Of a stretch of 64,000 bases of DNA, positions 53,575 through 62,093 are shown one piece after another (position 1 is the first letter of the stretch; every line of letters begins with the position of its first letter). The position numbers and the translations under genes are program-made. Location of the stretch: positions 186,001 to 250,000 of the forward strand of contig CAWGKA010000008.1 in the NCBI GenBank assembly GCA_963823045.1, read 5' to 3'. Below the pieces are notes generated by a model, which worked only from the letters and a program-made list of their open reading frames with translations, was not told the DNA's origin and did no database searches. The DNA is from JADLGL01 sp963823045. Lineage in GTDB: Bacteria; Pseudomonadota; Alphaproteobacteria; Rhizobiales; Kaistiaceae.

Positions 53575-53989
53575 GAATGATCGAAACGACCCCTCCACTG
53601 GTGAGTTCTTCCAGCCAGCGATTTCCTTTGGCGATCAGCGCTTCGAGGCCCCGATCGGGGCCGACCGTTCTGGAACCGGAATCGCCGATGATGATCTTCG
53701 CTTCCATGCCACGACGCTTCATCTGATGCTGCATTTCGATGGTCGCGATCGAGTTAATATTTGTCTGCGAGACATCGACCGGCTCGCTCGCCAACATCTC
53801 GGCCACCGTCACACGGTCAATCGTGATGATGAGTTGATCGGGATGCAGTTCGATGCGCTGGACACACATCTTCAGGCGCAGCACACTCCTCCAGTCGGGC
53901 GTCCGGATCTTCGATCGCTTCGGCCGGCGCAACGCGAATGTAGTAGCGGTCGACGCCCAAGCGGCATGCCAGCGGCGTAACCTTGACAC
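53575..53989 (-). pseudogene. C-terminal remnant of a large serine recombinase
   Basis: The minus-strand reading contains VQRIELHPDQLIITIDRVTV, QHQMKRRGMEAKIIIGDSGS and LEALIAKGNRWLEELTSGGV, which matches the region after the zinc-ribbon and coiled coil of large serine site-specific recombinases. The catalytic N-terminal domain is absent, and the frame continues into unrelated sequence toward a tRNA 3' end. This looks like the scar of an integrated element. The boundaries are approximate. The rest of the interval 53,391-54,165 holds nothing else that I recognise. Confidence 0.6.
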
Positions 53990-54165
53990 CCCGTTCGGGT
54001 GACTCCTCCCGATGCGCCTTCATTGATTCGGCCTCAAGTCCTCCTCCACCTCTTCGGCTGGCCGCCTTGATCCGACTGCTGTGGTGCGCGCAGCGCCTTT
54101 GGCTGCTGTCCGGATTGATGGGATGGGGTATTGATGCAGTGAGAAGCTACATTGAGGGAGGAGCC

Positions 54166-54498
54166 ATGAAGCGATTGCTGGCGGCGGCCGCGCTTCTGCT
54201 GAGTTGTGGTTCGGCGCCCGCGCAGGATGCCAGTATTATCGCCTGCCCGCTTACCGACGTGCCCGCTGTCGGCTTGGCCAACCTTCCAGGGGGCTGGTGG
54301 ACCAACAATGGCGGCACCAATTCGTTTCTGAAGTTCGCTGCCGCCGCTGGCGTCACCGAGGCCACAATCATCGCGGCCGATGGGGCACGCATCCTCGTCT
54401 GTCGATACGGCACCGTCGGTACGTTGATGCGTCTTGCTCCACCGAATGCCAACTGCCTGCCGACGTCCGGCGGCTTCATATGCGGCTTTGGTGCCTAG
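54166..54498 (+). CDS. small secreted protein of unknown function
   Basis: The 110-residue product has a signal peptide (MKRLLAAAALLLSCGSAPAQ) and a short mature domain with four cysteines (IIACPLTD, ILVCRYGT, NCLPTSGG, FICGFGA), probably two disulfides. A strong GGAGG lies 7 bases upstream of the ATG, which favours this start over one far upstream. The family is not recognised. Confidence 0.6.
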   Translation: MKRLLAAAALLLSCGSAPAQDASIIACPLTDVPAVGLANLPGGWWTNNGGTNSFLKFAAAAGVTEATIIAADGARILVCRYGTVGTLMRLAPPNANCLPTSGGFICGFGA

Positions 54499-55046
54499 GT
54501 AGGCCTACAAACCGAGCCCACCGGCGAATTGGGCTCGCCGGAGCGTCAAGGTTTCGGCGAAAGCGAGGCTCCCTGCGGAGCGGGGCCGCTCGAAGTTCGC
54601 GCAGAGCGGTCATCGCCATGTCTGGCCGCTATTGGATAGAGCGGCCTTCTGTTACCAGCCCGGCTCGTGTTTGCAGGTGGCGCAAAGCAGGCCTTGCGCC
54701 CGGGCACTGCATATGTCCGGTGACGGCGCCAATCGGACTTGCGCGAATCAGTTGTCGGCAAGGATGAATAGGCTGCCGAGGCAGGCCTGCTGGCGATCTC
54801 AAGCTCCACGGCAATCACATGAGCAAAGGCACCAGGCGCCCGCATCGGTCTGTTTCGACGCCTGGTAGGTCATTTCGAGCAAACACGCTCAAGGCTGGAA
54901 TTGTTCAGAGCATATCCCGACCTAGTTGCCCGCCAGTTATCCCTAACCGTTCACAACGTCAGTAATTGTTGCGTTCCTATTGACCGGACATCTGGCACGG
55001 TTGCCCCTCAACGGGGGTGTAGCCCGAAGACCGCGGTCGAACGACA
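54499..55046. other. gene-poor interval
   Basis: About 550 bases without a gene I can support. An open frame on the minus strand (54,546-54,845) gives 99 residues, but its product is Arg/Pro/Ala-rich and without any family feature, and it has no ribosome-binding site. Base composition from 54,880 to 55,010 is clearly more AT-rich than the chromosome in general, which fits a junction of foreign DNA. Confidence 0.4.
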
Positions 55047-55370
55047 ATGAGTAACGAGTCCGACACAGAACGATCCGAGCGAAGATCACTGGCGCAATGG
55101 GAAATTGCTCGGTGCCTTTTCGAGCTCGAGTTGGACGACTGGAACAAGACGTTCCTCGCCAATGGCATAGCGTGTCTATCGGCCGGGCTCTACGGTCTGG
55201 CGATTGCCGACGCGCGAATGGCCCGGATACCGCAAGAGCTGCGCTCGCCCGCCTTTGCCGCTGATCCTCAGATCAGTGCCCTTGGCCGACAACAACTTGA
55301 AGCCATTCTCGAACGCCTTGTCGAACGACCATATCGGTCTGCGACGGAGCGCCCAGCAGAGACTGATTGA
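55047..55370 (+). CDS. hypothetical protein
   Basis: The 107-residue product begins MSNESDTERSERRSLAQWEI and is helical and acidic at first (ARCLFELELDDWNKTFLANG), then has a small-residue helix (IACLSAGLYGLAIADARMAR). I recognise no family. The ATG lacks a clear ribosome-binding site. It sits in the poorly conserved interval between the tRNA-proximal remnant and the molybdenum cluster. Confidence 0.45.
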   Translation: MSNESDTERSERRSLAQWEIARCLFELELDDWNKTFLANGIACLSAGLYGLAIADARMARIPQELRSPAFAADPQISALGRQQLEAILERLVERPYRSATERPAETD

Positions 55371-55569
55371 TCGGAGAGTTTCGGCGTTCGGATGACGGGA
55401 GAGCGAAGTTGTTCACCGCCGCTCTGATGCACAGTTGACTCACACAGCAGGTTGCGAGGGAATCGCTCGTGCCGGCCTGCTGGGGTGGCAGGCGTTTTTC
55501 CGGCAAGACAGGGAGGCGGACACCGACCAAACTGCAGTTGGCGTGATCGCCCAAGCCTCAAAACACCCC

Positions 55570-55607
55570 GCAAGGAGCCGGTCGCACTTTGCCGATCGGC
55601 TCCTTGC
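55570..55607. terminator. hairpin terminator
   Basis: GCAAGGAGCCG and CGGCTCCTTGC form a perfect 11-base stem around a 16-base loop. A TTT follows on the plus strand and AAAAC precedes it, so it could stop transcription from either side. It lies 200 bases beyond the hypothetical gene. The rest of the interval 55,371-55,727 holds nothing I recognise. Confidence 0.6.
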
Positions 55608-55727
55608 TTTGGCGACCGCACTGAAGATAGCCGCTGTGATGGTCCGTTGCTGGCAAGAGTTCGTTAACCATCGGGGAGCACCCTCCCGTCGCCGCCCTTC
55701 TCTTCTTCGCATAAGGGGAGCGAAGCC

Positions 55728-55901
55728 TTGAAACGGTCATACGACCTTGAAGTCGTTCATGATGGTGCCTGGAGGGTTGAGTTCAGCGGCCGCGAGTTCG
55801 GTCCTTTCCCGACCAAAGATGCCGCGCTGGAGGCGGCCAACGCCGCCGTGTCCCGGGCGACGGATCTGGGCGCCGATGCGAGGGTCGTGATCGGCGCCTA
55901 A
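55728..55901 (+). CDS. small DUF2188-like protein
   Basis: A TTG-initiated frame encodes 57 residues: MKRSYDLEVVHDGAWRVEFS, then GREFGPFPTKDAALEAANAA and VSRATDLGADARVVIGA. The hand-shaped beta-alpha pattern with WxVxxxG and FxTKxxAxxxA is that of the small DUF2188 family. AAGGGGAG lies 7 bases upstream of the TTG, and no ATG is available. The function is unknown. Confidence 0.6.
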   Translation: MKRSYDLEVVHDGAWRVEFSGREFGPFPTKDAALEAANAAVSRATDLGADARVVIGA

Positions 55902-56152
55902 CGAATCTCGCGCGTAACCCAGGTTCACTGATTCTGTTCCGGCCGAAGCCGCCAATTGAGTTGGCGTATTCGATTGCTCGGCCCGAAGTGACCGAGATCA
56001 TCAGCGCGCTCTATCGGACCTTCAGGATCAGCTGAACGCCGCACGCTGTGCAATACGCGTCCCGCATCACGGGTCGGCATGGACGCTTGTGCCCGCTTGC
56101 CTGGTTTCCCTAAAATAGGGATTCCAAGCTGCCGCTCGGGAGAAAATCGGGA

Positions 56153-56437
56153 ATGGCAATCGATGCAGTTGCTCAATCAACCTCAGCAAAGGTGCTTTAC
56201 TTTGCATCGGTTCGCGAAGGTGTCGGTAAGGAACAGGAAGTCGTGGAGATTCCCGCCGAGATCGCAACTGTCGGCGATTTCCTGGCATGGCTGCGCGGCC
56301 GCGGCCCAGAATATGCGGCCGCACTCGACGACGGTCTGGCCATTCGCACCGCAGTGGACCGCGTTCACGCAACAGCCGAAACGCCGGTGCGCGGAGCCGC
56401 CGAGATAGCCATCTTCCCCATGATGACTGGCGGCTAA
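56153..56437 (+). CDS. moaD: MoaD, molybdopterin synthase sulfur-carrier subunit
   Basis: MoaD carries sulfur as a C-terminal thiocarboxylate to MoaE, which inserts it into precursor Z to make molybdopterin. The 94-residue product has the ubiquitin-like fold (KVLYFASVREGVGKEQEVVE, TVGDFLAWLRGRG) and the essential end FPMMTGG. The final Gly-Gly is adenylated by MoeB, whose gene lies in the same cluster. It starts the plus-strand molybdenum genes and is followed 21 bases on by modE. Confidence 0.93.
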   Translation: MAIDAVAQSTSAKVLYFASVREGVGKEQEVVEIPAEIATVGDFLAWLRGRGPEYAAALDDGLAIRTAVDRVHATAETPVRGAAEIAIFPMMTGG

Positions 56438-56458
56438 GACGACTGCTGTAGCCCGGCG

Positions 56459-56860
56459 ATGGCGCAAAAACCGAAAATTCGCCGTTCCCGGGAACCAAGG
56501 GAACCCCTCGACCCGCATGGGCTGCGCATAAGCTTGCGCCTCGTCTTCGGCGACGATATCGCCATCGGCCCCGGCAAGGCCGACCTTCTCGGACTGATCC
56601 GCGACACTGGCTCGATCGCGGCCGCGGGGCGAGCGATGGGCATGAGCTACAAGCGTGCTTGGCTCCTGGTGGCGACGATGAATGACTGCTTCGTGGAACC
56701 ACTGGTAACCACTTCGCGTGGCGGCAGCGCCCAGGGCGGCGCCGCGCTTACCGAATCCGGCGAGGCGGTTCTTTCCGCCTATCGCAGGATCATGTCCGGG
56801 CTGGACGGCTCCAAGGACGTGGCCACGATCCGTACCCTCGCCGCCAAGCGCGAAAGGTAA
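56459..56860 (+). CDS. modE: ModE-type regulator with only the DNA-binding domain
   Basis: ModE represses molybdate transport genes. The 133-residue product has the ModE winged helix: LRISLRLVFGDDIAIGPGKA, DLLGLIRDTGSIAAAGRAMG, MSYKRAWLLVATMNDCFVEP and VTTSRGGSAQGGAALTESGE. The molybdate-binding di-mop domain of full-length ModE (about 260 residues in E. coli) is missing; the protein simply ends. The response to molybdate must therefore come from elsewhere or be absent. It lies between moaD and modA, with a palindrome just downstream. Confidence 0.88.
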   Translation: MAQKPKIRRSREPREPLDPHGLRISLRLVFGDDIAIGPGKADLLGLIRDTGSIAAAGRAMGMSYKRAWLLVATMNDCFVEPLVTTSRGGSAQGGAALTESGEAVLSAYRRIMSGLDGSKDVATIRTLAAKRER

Positions 56861-56914
56861 GATTCCCACCCGATATGTCGACCGACGATAACGGGTTCCC
56901 AATCCCCGCACGTC

Positions 56915-56940
56915 GCGATATGGTGCTTCAAACATATCGC
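56915..56940. promoter_or_regulatory. candidate Mo-box (ModE operator) upstream of modA
   Basis: GCGATATG and CATATCGC face each other exactly across 10 bases and end 20 bases before the modA ATG. Known Mo-boxes are palindromes with a TATA-like core in each half and a short spacer, at this position. A further half-site CGATATG occurs about 40 bases upstream. ModE of the neighbouring gene is the obvious ligand. Confidence 0.6.
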
Positions 56941-56960
56941 CGAAGCTGCTGGGAGGAGAC

Positions 56961-57794
56961 ATGGCTTTCGGTTTGCGCGGAAGGTTTGCGCTTGCGCTGG
57001 GGGTCGGCCTCGCCACCGCTGCGTTCGCGACTCCACAGGCCGCGGCGCAGGACATGCACGTCACCGTCTTCGCGGCGGCCTCGATGCAAACGGCACTCGA
57101 TGCCGTTGCCGCCGCCTGGCACGAACAGGAGGGTGGCGACGCGGTGGTCTCCTACGCGGCCACCTCGGCCCTCGCCCGCCAGATCGAACAGGGCGCGCCG
57201 GCCGACATTTTCATCTCGGCCGATCTCGACTGGATGGCCTATCTCGCCGAGCGCGAGCTTGCTCAGCCGGACACGACGACCAACTTGCTCGGCAATCGCA
57301 TTGTCCTCGTTGCCGCGGCCGGTGCCGAACAACCCGTTGAAATAACGCCGGAAATAGACCTCGCCGGCGTGTTGGATGGCGGCCGTCTTGCCGTCGCCGA
57401 TACGGCCGCGGTTCCCGCCGGTCGCTACGCCCGTGCGGCGCTGGAATCGCTCGGCTTGTGGGACAGCGTTGCCGGCCATCTCGCCGAGGCCGAGAACGTC
57501 CGCGCCGCCCTTGCCTTCGTCTCACGCGGCGAAGCACCGCTCGGCATCGTCTACGCCACCGACGACGTCGCCGACCCCCGCGTCGAGGCCATCGGCACCT
57601 TTCCCGCCGAGACGCATCCGCCGATCATCTATCCGGCGACGATCCTCGCCGGCAGCGACAATCCTGCGGCCGCGGCGTTCCTGACCTTCCTCAGATCGCC
57701 GACGGCGCAATGCATTTTCGAAGCGCAAGGCTTCACCGTCTTCGCGGCCGACGGCGCTCCGGCGCCGCCGGTATCTTGCGGCAGCGGCGGCTGA
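56961..57794 (+). CDS. modA: ModA, periplasmic molybdate-binding protein
   Basis: ModA captures molybdate for the ModBC importer. The 277-residue product has a signal peptide (ending AAAQ), then the ModA pattern: VTVFAAASMQTALDAVAAAW (oxyanion-binding Ser), VVSYAATSALARQIEQGAPA, DIFISADLDWMAYLAE, NRIVLVAAAG, RLAVADTAAVPAGRYARAAL and ALGIVYATDD-like PLGIVYATDDVAD. GGAGGAG lies 4 bases upstream of the ATG. It heads modABC and is preceded by the putative Mo-box. Confidence 0.95.
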   Translation: MAFGLRGRFALALGVGLATAAFATPQAAAQDMHVTVFAAASMQTALDAVAAAWHEQEGGDAVVSYAATSALARQIEQGAPADIFISADLDWMAYLAERELAQPDTTTNLLGNRIVLVAAAGAEQPVEITPEIDLAGVLDGGRLAVADTAAVPAGRYARAALESLGLWDSVAGHLAEAENVRAALAFVSRGEAPLGIVYATDDVADPRVEAIGTFPAETHPPIIYPATILAGSDNPAAAAFLTFLRSPTAQCIFEAQGFTVFAADGAPAPPVSCGSGG

Positions 57795-57822
57795 AACTCC
57801 CCCTCAGCCGCCGCTACCTGCC

Positions 57823-58518
57823 ATGCTTGGCCTCACCGACGCTGAATGGGACGCCGTCCGCCTGAGCCTGCAAGTGGCGGGAACTGCGACGATCGTGAGC
57901 CTGCCCTTCGGCGTCCTCATCGGCCTGGCGCTGGCGCGCGGCCGGTTCTGGGGGCGCTCCGCGCTTAACATCCTCGTTCATCTGCCGCTGGTGATGCCGC
58001 CGGTGGTGACGGGCTACATCCTCCTCATCCTGTTCGGCCGGCAGGGCGCGATCGGCGCCTTCCTCGCCGATCATCTCGGCATCGTCTTCGCCTTTCGCTG
58101 GACCGGCGCGGCGCTCGCCGCCGCGGTGATGGGCTTCCCGCTGATGGTGCGGGCGATCCGCCTCGCCATCGAGGCGGTGGACGAGAGGCTCGAGGAGGCG
58201 GCGGGAACGCTTGGTGCGGGACGGATCGCGACCTTCTGCCTCGTCACCTTGCCGCTGACCGCGCCCGGCATCATCGCCGGCGCTGTGCTCGGCTTCGCCA
58301 AGGCGATCGGCGAGTTCGGCGCCACCATCACTTTCGTCTCCAACATCCCGGGCGAGACGCGCACCCTCCCCGCCGCGATCTATACGCAACTGCAGGTGCC
58401 CGGCGGCGAGGACAGCGCTGTCGGCCTGACGCTGATCGCCATCGTCATCGCCGTCTGTGCGCTGGTCGCTTCGGAATGGCTGGCGGCGCGCACGCGACGG
58501 AGGATCGCCGGGCCATGA
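57823..58518 (+). CDS. modB: ModB, molybdate ABC transporter permease
   Basis: ModB forms the inner-membrane channel of the molybdate importer. The 231-residue product has five or six helices (LQVAGTATIVSLPFGVLIGL, LVMPPVVTGYILLILFG) and the permease EAA loop EEAAGTLGAGRIATFCLVTL followed by ALGFAKAIGEFGATITF-type AVLGFAKAIGEFGATITFVS. It starts 28 bases after modA and its stop overlaps the modC start (ATGA). Confidence 0.95.
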   Translation: MLGLTDAEWDAVRLSLQVAGTATIVSLPFGVLIGLALARGRFWGRSALNILVHLPLVMPPVVTGYILLILFGRQGAIGAFLADHLGIVFAFRWTGAALAAAVMGFPLMVRAIRLAIEAVDERLEEAAGTLGAGRIATFCLVTLPLTAPGIIAGAVLGFAKAIGEFGATITFVSNIPGETRTLPAAIYTQLQVPGGEDSAVGLTLIAIVIAVCALVASEWLAARTRRRIAGP

Positions 58519-59585
58519 GCCTCGAGGTCGCCCTCCACCATCGCCAGGGTGATTTCACCCTCGATGCGCGCTTCACGACGAAGCCGGGCGTGACGGCCCT
58601 GTTCGGCCGCTCCGGCGCCGGCAAATCGACACTTGCGGGGCTGATCGCCGGCCTGAGAAAGCCGAGCGAAGGGCGCATTGCGCTCGACGGCGCGGTTCTG
58701 GTCGACACCGCCTCAGGCACGTTCGTGCCGCAGCGGAAAAGGCGCATCGGCGTGGTGTTTCAGGAAGGTCGACTCTTTCCGCATCTGACGGTGCGGCAGA
58801 ACCTCCTCTTCGGCCGCCGTTTCCTCCCCGCCTCGGAGCGGCGTGGCGATCCGCAACCAGTCATCGACCTGCTCGGCATCGGCGCCCTGCTCGAACGCAC
58901 ACCGCGCCACCTCTCCGGCGGCGAGCAGCAGCGCGTCGCCATCGGCAGAGCGCTGCTGATGCGGCCGCGCGCGCTGATCATGGACGAGCCTCTGGCGGCG
59001 ATCGACCAGGCGCGACGGGCCGAGATCCTGCCCTATCTCGATCGCATGCGCGCCGAGACGAACATCCCGCTGGTCTATATCAGCCATGCCGTGGAAGAGA
59101 TCGCGCGCCTCGCCGACACCATCATCGTCCTCGACGATGGCAAGGTCACCACCGCCGGCGCCACGGCGGACATCCTTTCGCGCCTCGATCTTCTGCCGCT
59201 CGACGACGCCGAAGCCGGCGTCATTCTCACCGCCAAAGTGTCGGCTATTGATGAAGCGCGCGGCGTGGCGACACTCATCCATGCGGCCGGACCGATGATG
59301 GTGCCGGCGCTCACTGCGCCGGTCGGCGCGATGGTGCGCGTGCGCGTCCATGCACGCGATGTCGCCGTCGCCGTCGGCGAACCAGGGCGGCTTTCGATCC
59401 GCAACCGACTCCCGGCCACGGTCGGCGAAATTCAAATGCATGGAAACGGCGTCGATGTCCGCCTCGACGTTGGCGGCGAACCGCTATTGGCGCGGCTGAC
59501 GGCCGATGCGGTGCAGGATCTGGCGCTGACGCAAGGCTCCGAGGTCACTGCCTTGATCAAGGCAGTGGCGGTCGAAGGCTACTGA
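58515..59585 (+). CDS. modC: ModC, molybdate ABC transporter ATPase with mop domain
   Basis: ModC powers molybdate import. The 356-residue product has Walker A (LFGRSGAGKSTLAGLIAGLR), the signature HLSGGEQQRVAIGRALLMRP, Walker B (ALIMDEPLAAIDQARRAEIL) and a C-terminal TOBE/mop domain (SIRNRLPATVGEIQMHGNGV) that binds molybdate for feedback. Its 3' end overlaps the convergent moaE by 7 bases. The frame is intact. Confidence 0.95.
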   Translation: MSLEVALHHRQGDFTLDARFTTKPGVTALFGRSGAGKSTLAGLIAGLRKPSEGRIALDGAVLVDTASGTFVPQRKRRIGVVFQEGRLFPHLTVRQNLLFGRRFLPASERRGDPQPVIDLLGIGALLERTPRHLSGGEQQRVAIGRALLMRPRALIMDEPLAAIDQARRAEILPYLDRMRAETNIPLVYISHAVEEIARLADTIIVLDDGKVTTAGATADILSRLDLLPLDDAEAGVILTAKVSAIDEARGVATLIHAAGPMMVPALTAPVGAMVRVRVHARDVAVAVGEPGRLSIRNRLPATVGEIQMHGNGVDVRLDVGGEPLLARLTADAVQDLALTQGSEVTALIKAVAVEGY

Positions 59586-60011
59586 TCGTCGCTCGTGACT
59601 TCGGTGGATTCGCGCCAGCGGGCGACGGCATCATCGTCCGAGGTCTTGGCCTCGACCCACTGCGTGGCGGAGCCGTCGACCGTGTGCTCCTTCTTCCAGA
59701 ACGGCGCCTCGGTCTTGAGAAAATCCATGACGTATTCGGCTGCGCGCCGGTGCAGTGGATGACGGCGAGCGCTTGCAGCGGCCAGTGCGCGCAGCGGCTT
59801 CCTCGGCGATGCGGGCGAGTTCCGCCTCGGCCATGTTGGGATAGTGCTCGAGTTCCAGCGCTGCCAGGCGGCCATTCTCGCTGCGGCAGACGCCGACGAA
59901 GGTGACGATGGCGCCGACATCGTCGAGGCCTTCGATCAGACCTGCCGTTTCCGCCGCCGTGTCGAACGGCTCGGTCTGCACCGCAATTTTTGTCTTCACC
60001 GCGGTGCTCAT
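59579..60011 (-). CDS. moaE: MoaE, molybdopterin synthase catalytic subunit (frameshifts and an internal deletion)
   Basis: MoaE receives sulfur from MoaD and makes molybdopterin. The N-terminal half reads KIAVQTEPFDTAAETAGLIE, GAIVTFVGVCRSENG and LELEHYPNMAEAELARIAEE. Then the frame shifts near 59,775 (HWPLQALAVIH) and again near 59,745 (HRRAAEYVMDFLKTEAPFWK). Between VIH and HRRA the family normally has about 18 residues (of the form RxGxLxxGxxIVxVxxxSAH), which are missing here. Lysines of the KTEAPFWKKE segment, the active-site region, are present. Both the shifts and the deletion could be assembly damage, or the gene could be dead. Confidence 0.75.
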
Positions 60012-60142
60012 CGTTTCCGCGACTGCGCTCGCGTCCGAAAGGTGCCTCGGGCCCAAAGCGCGGTCAACGCGATCCCTTCCGGTCGGCGCCGGCAACGGCT
60101 ATGTCTCAGCCTCGCTGCATGAACCCGTGGATCGACAATAGC

Positions 60143-60676
60143 ATGGCAGAGTCCATTCCGATCGGCATCGTCGTCGTCTCCGACCGCGCCAGCCGCGGCG
60201 AGTACAAGGACCTCAGCGGTCCCGCCATGGCGGAGTATGTCGAGGCGGCGTTTAAGGACGCCTGGCACCAGGAGTTCCGCCTCATCCCGGACGAGCGCGA
60301 GACGATCGCGGCGACGCTGATCGAGCTTGCCGACGAGAAGAACTGCCCGCTGATCCTCGTTTCCGGCGGCACCGGCCCCGCCCCGCGCGATGTGACGCCG
60401 GAGGCGACGATGGATGTGTGCGATCGCCTAATGCCGGGTTTCGGCGAAGCGATGCGGCTGGCGAGCCTTGCCGAAGTGCCGACGGCGATCCTATCGCGCC
60501 AGATCGCGGCGACCCGCGGATCGAGCCTGATCATCAATTTGCCAGGCCGGCCGGCGGCGATCCGCACCTGCATGAATGCCGTGATCGTGGCGACGCCCTA
60601 TTGCGTCGATCTCATCGGCGGGCCGCGCCTGGAGCTGAACCCGGGCATCGGCAAAGCCTTCCGGCCGCCGAGCTGA
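60143..60676 (+). CDS. mogA: MogA, molybdopterin adenylyltransferase
   Basis: MogA activates molybdopterin by adenylation before MoeA inserts molybdate. The 177-residue product shows the MoCF-binding fold: IGIVVVSDRASRGEYKDLSG, CPLILVSGGTGPAPRDVTPE (the GGTG and DVTPE motifs) and RGSSLIINLPGRPAAIRTCM. I start at MAESIPIGIVVV, where the family begins; the upstream frame is not homologous. It is divergent from moaE and followed by the convergent moaC. Confidence 0.93.
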   Translation: MAESIPIGIVVVSDRASRGEYKDLSGPAMAEYVEAAFKDAWHQEFRLIPDERETIAATLIELADEKNCPLILVSGGTGPAPRDVTPEATMDVCDRLMPGFGEAMRLASLAEVPTAILSRQIAATRGSSLIINLPGRPAAIRTCMNAVIVATPYCVDLIGGPRLELNPGIGKAFRPPS

Positions 60677-60679
60677 GCC

Positions 60680-61167
60680 TCAGCCGACGTTATCGGCGAT
60701 GCGCCAATGGCCAGAGCGACCGCCGGCCTTCTCGACAAGCGGATGCCGGTGATCGCCATGCCGCGGTCCATCGCCTTGGCCATGTCGTAGATGGTGAGGC
60801 AGGCGACGGAGACGGCGGTCAGCGCTTCCATCTCGACGCCGGTGCGGCCGGTCAGCTTGGCAATCGCCGTGACGCGGAGGCCCGGCAGCTTCTCGTCGCC
60901 CTCGATCTCGACGTCGATCTTGGTCAGCGCGAGCGGATGACAGAGCGGGATCAGATCGGCGGTGCGCTTCGCCGCCATGATGCCGGCAATGCGGGCAACG
61001 CCGATGACGTCGCCCTTCTTGGCCTCGCCCGCGAGGATCGCGGCGAGCGTCTTCGGCCGCATCGTCACCGCGCCCTCGGCGCGCGCGGTGCGTTCAGTCT
61101 CTGATTTGTCGGAGACGTCGACCATGCGCGCGGTGCCGTTGTCGTCGATATGGGTCAGGTCTGACAT
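60680..61167 (-). CDS. moaC: MoaC, cyclic pyranopterin monophosphate synthase (one frameshift in this sequence)
   Basis: MoaC converts the MoaA product (3',8-cyclo-GTP) to cyclic pyranopterin monophosphate. The product starts MSDLTHIDDNGTARMVDVSD and shows KKGDVIGVARIAGIMAAKRT, ADLIPLCHPLALTKIDVEIE, TGRTGVEMEALTAVSVACLT and IYDMAKAMDRGM. Near 60,735 one base is missing; restoring it gives RLVEKAGGRSGHWRIADNVG and the stop, which is the normal end. The restored length is 162 residues. It lies 1 base downstream of the moeB gene. moaA is not in the window. Confidence 0.93.
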
Positions 61168-61168
61168 G

Positions 61169-61961
61169 TCAGGCATCCACGGTGATGGCGCTGCGGCCGT
61201 TGAGGATATTCTCCGGGTTCCAGCGATAGTCGATCGTCTCGACGCGGAGGTCGCGACCGTCGACGAGCAATAGGCGGCCGACCAGGCTCGAACCGATGCC
61301 GGCGAGTTCCTTGATGATCTCCAGCGCCTGGATCGCAACCGAGGAGGCCGGTCATGACGCCGAGCACGCCGAGTTCGGCACAGACCGGCGCCGCACCGTC
61401 TGCCGGCGGATTGGGGAAGAGACAGCGATAGGTCGGGTTGGGCTCGCCGTCGGCGCCGCGTTCATGCGGCTTCAGCGTCGTGACATTGCCGTCCATGCGC
61501 ATCACCGCCGCCGTCACCAATGTCTTGCCGGCATGGAAGCAGGCGTCGGAAATGGCGTAGCGCGCGTCCGCATTATCGGTGCAATCGGCGACGATATCGT
61601 AGCCCTCGATCAGCGAGGCGATGTTCTCAGCGGATGCCCTGGTTTCAAACGCCTCGACAGCCACATTGGGATTGAGCGCTGTCATCTCATCGGCGGCACG
61701 CCGCGCTTTCGGCTGACCGACATCGGCGGTGCGATAGAGAACCTGGCGCTGCAGGTTCGTGAGCGAGACGGCGTCGTGATCGACGACGCCGATACGGCCG
61801 ACACCTGCCGCGGCGCAATAGGACAGAACCGGCACGCCGAGGCCTCCGGCGCCGATGACGAGGAGGCCGGCGACCTTCAAACGTTGCTGACCGGGGCCGC
61901 CGATATCGGGCATCACCAGATGCCGCGCATAGCGCTCGATTTCGTCCGCGGATAACGCCAA
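61169..61961 (-). CDS. moeB: MoeB, MoaD-adenylating enzyme of the HesA/MoeB/ThiF family (one frameshift)
   Basis: MoeB adenylates the C-terminal glycine of MoaD so that it can take up sulfur. The product shows ERYARHLVMPDIGGPGQQRL, VIGAGGLGVPVLSYCAAAGV, GRIGVVDHDAVSLTNLQRQV, DCTDNADARYAISDAC and CAELGVLGVMTGLLG. Near 61,350 removing one T continues into AIQALEIIKELAGIGSSLVG and YRWNPENILNGRSAITVDA. I choose a TTG start (product LALSADEIERYA) because AGGAGG lies exactly 5 bases upstream of it; a GTG 30 bases earlier has no such site. The restored length is 263 residues. Confidence 0.9.
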
Positions 61962-62093
61962 ACCATCCTCCTGCCGTGGCGCTGGCGCCACGCTCCGAGG
62001 CCCACGATACGCCGATGCCGGCGCTGTTCAAAGCCGGAGCGAGCCGATATTGCTAACCGGCCGACGCCGCTAAGTCTCGGATGGATCAGAGGA

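Noticed and set aside
54546..54845. Minus-strand 99-residue open frame
   Set aside because: No ribosome-binding site, biased composition and no recognisable motif.
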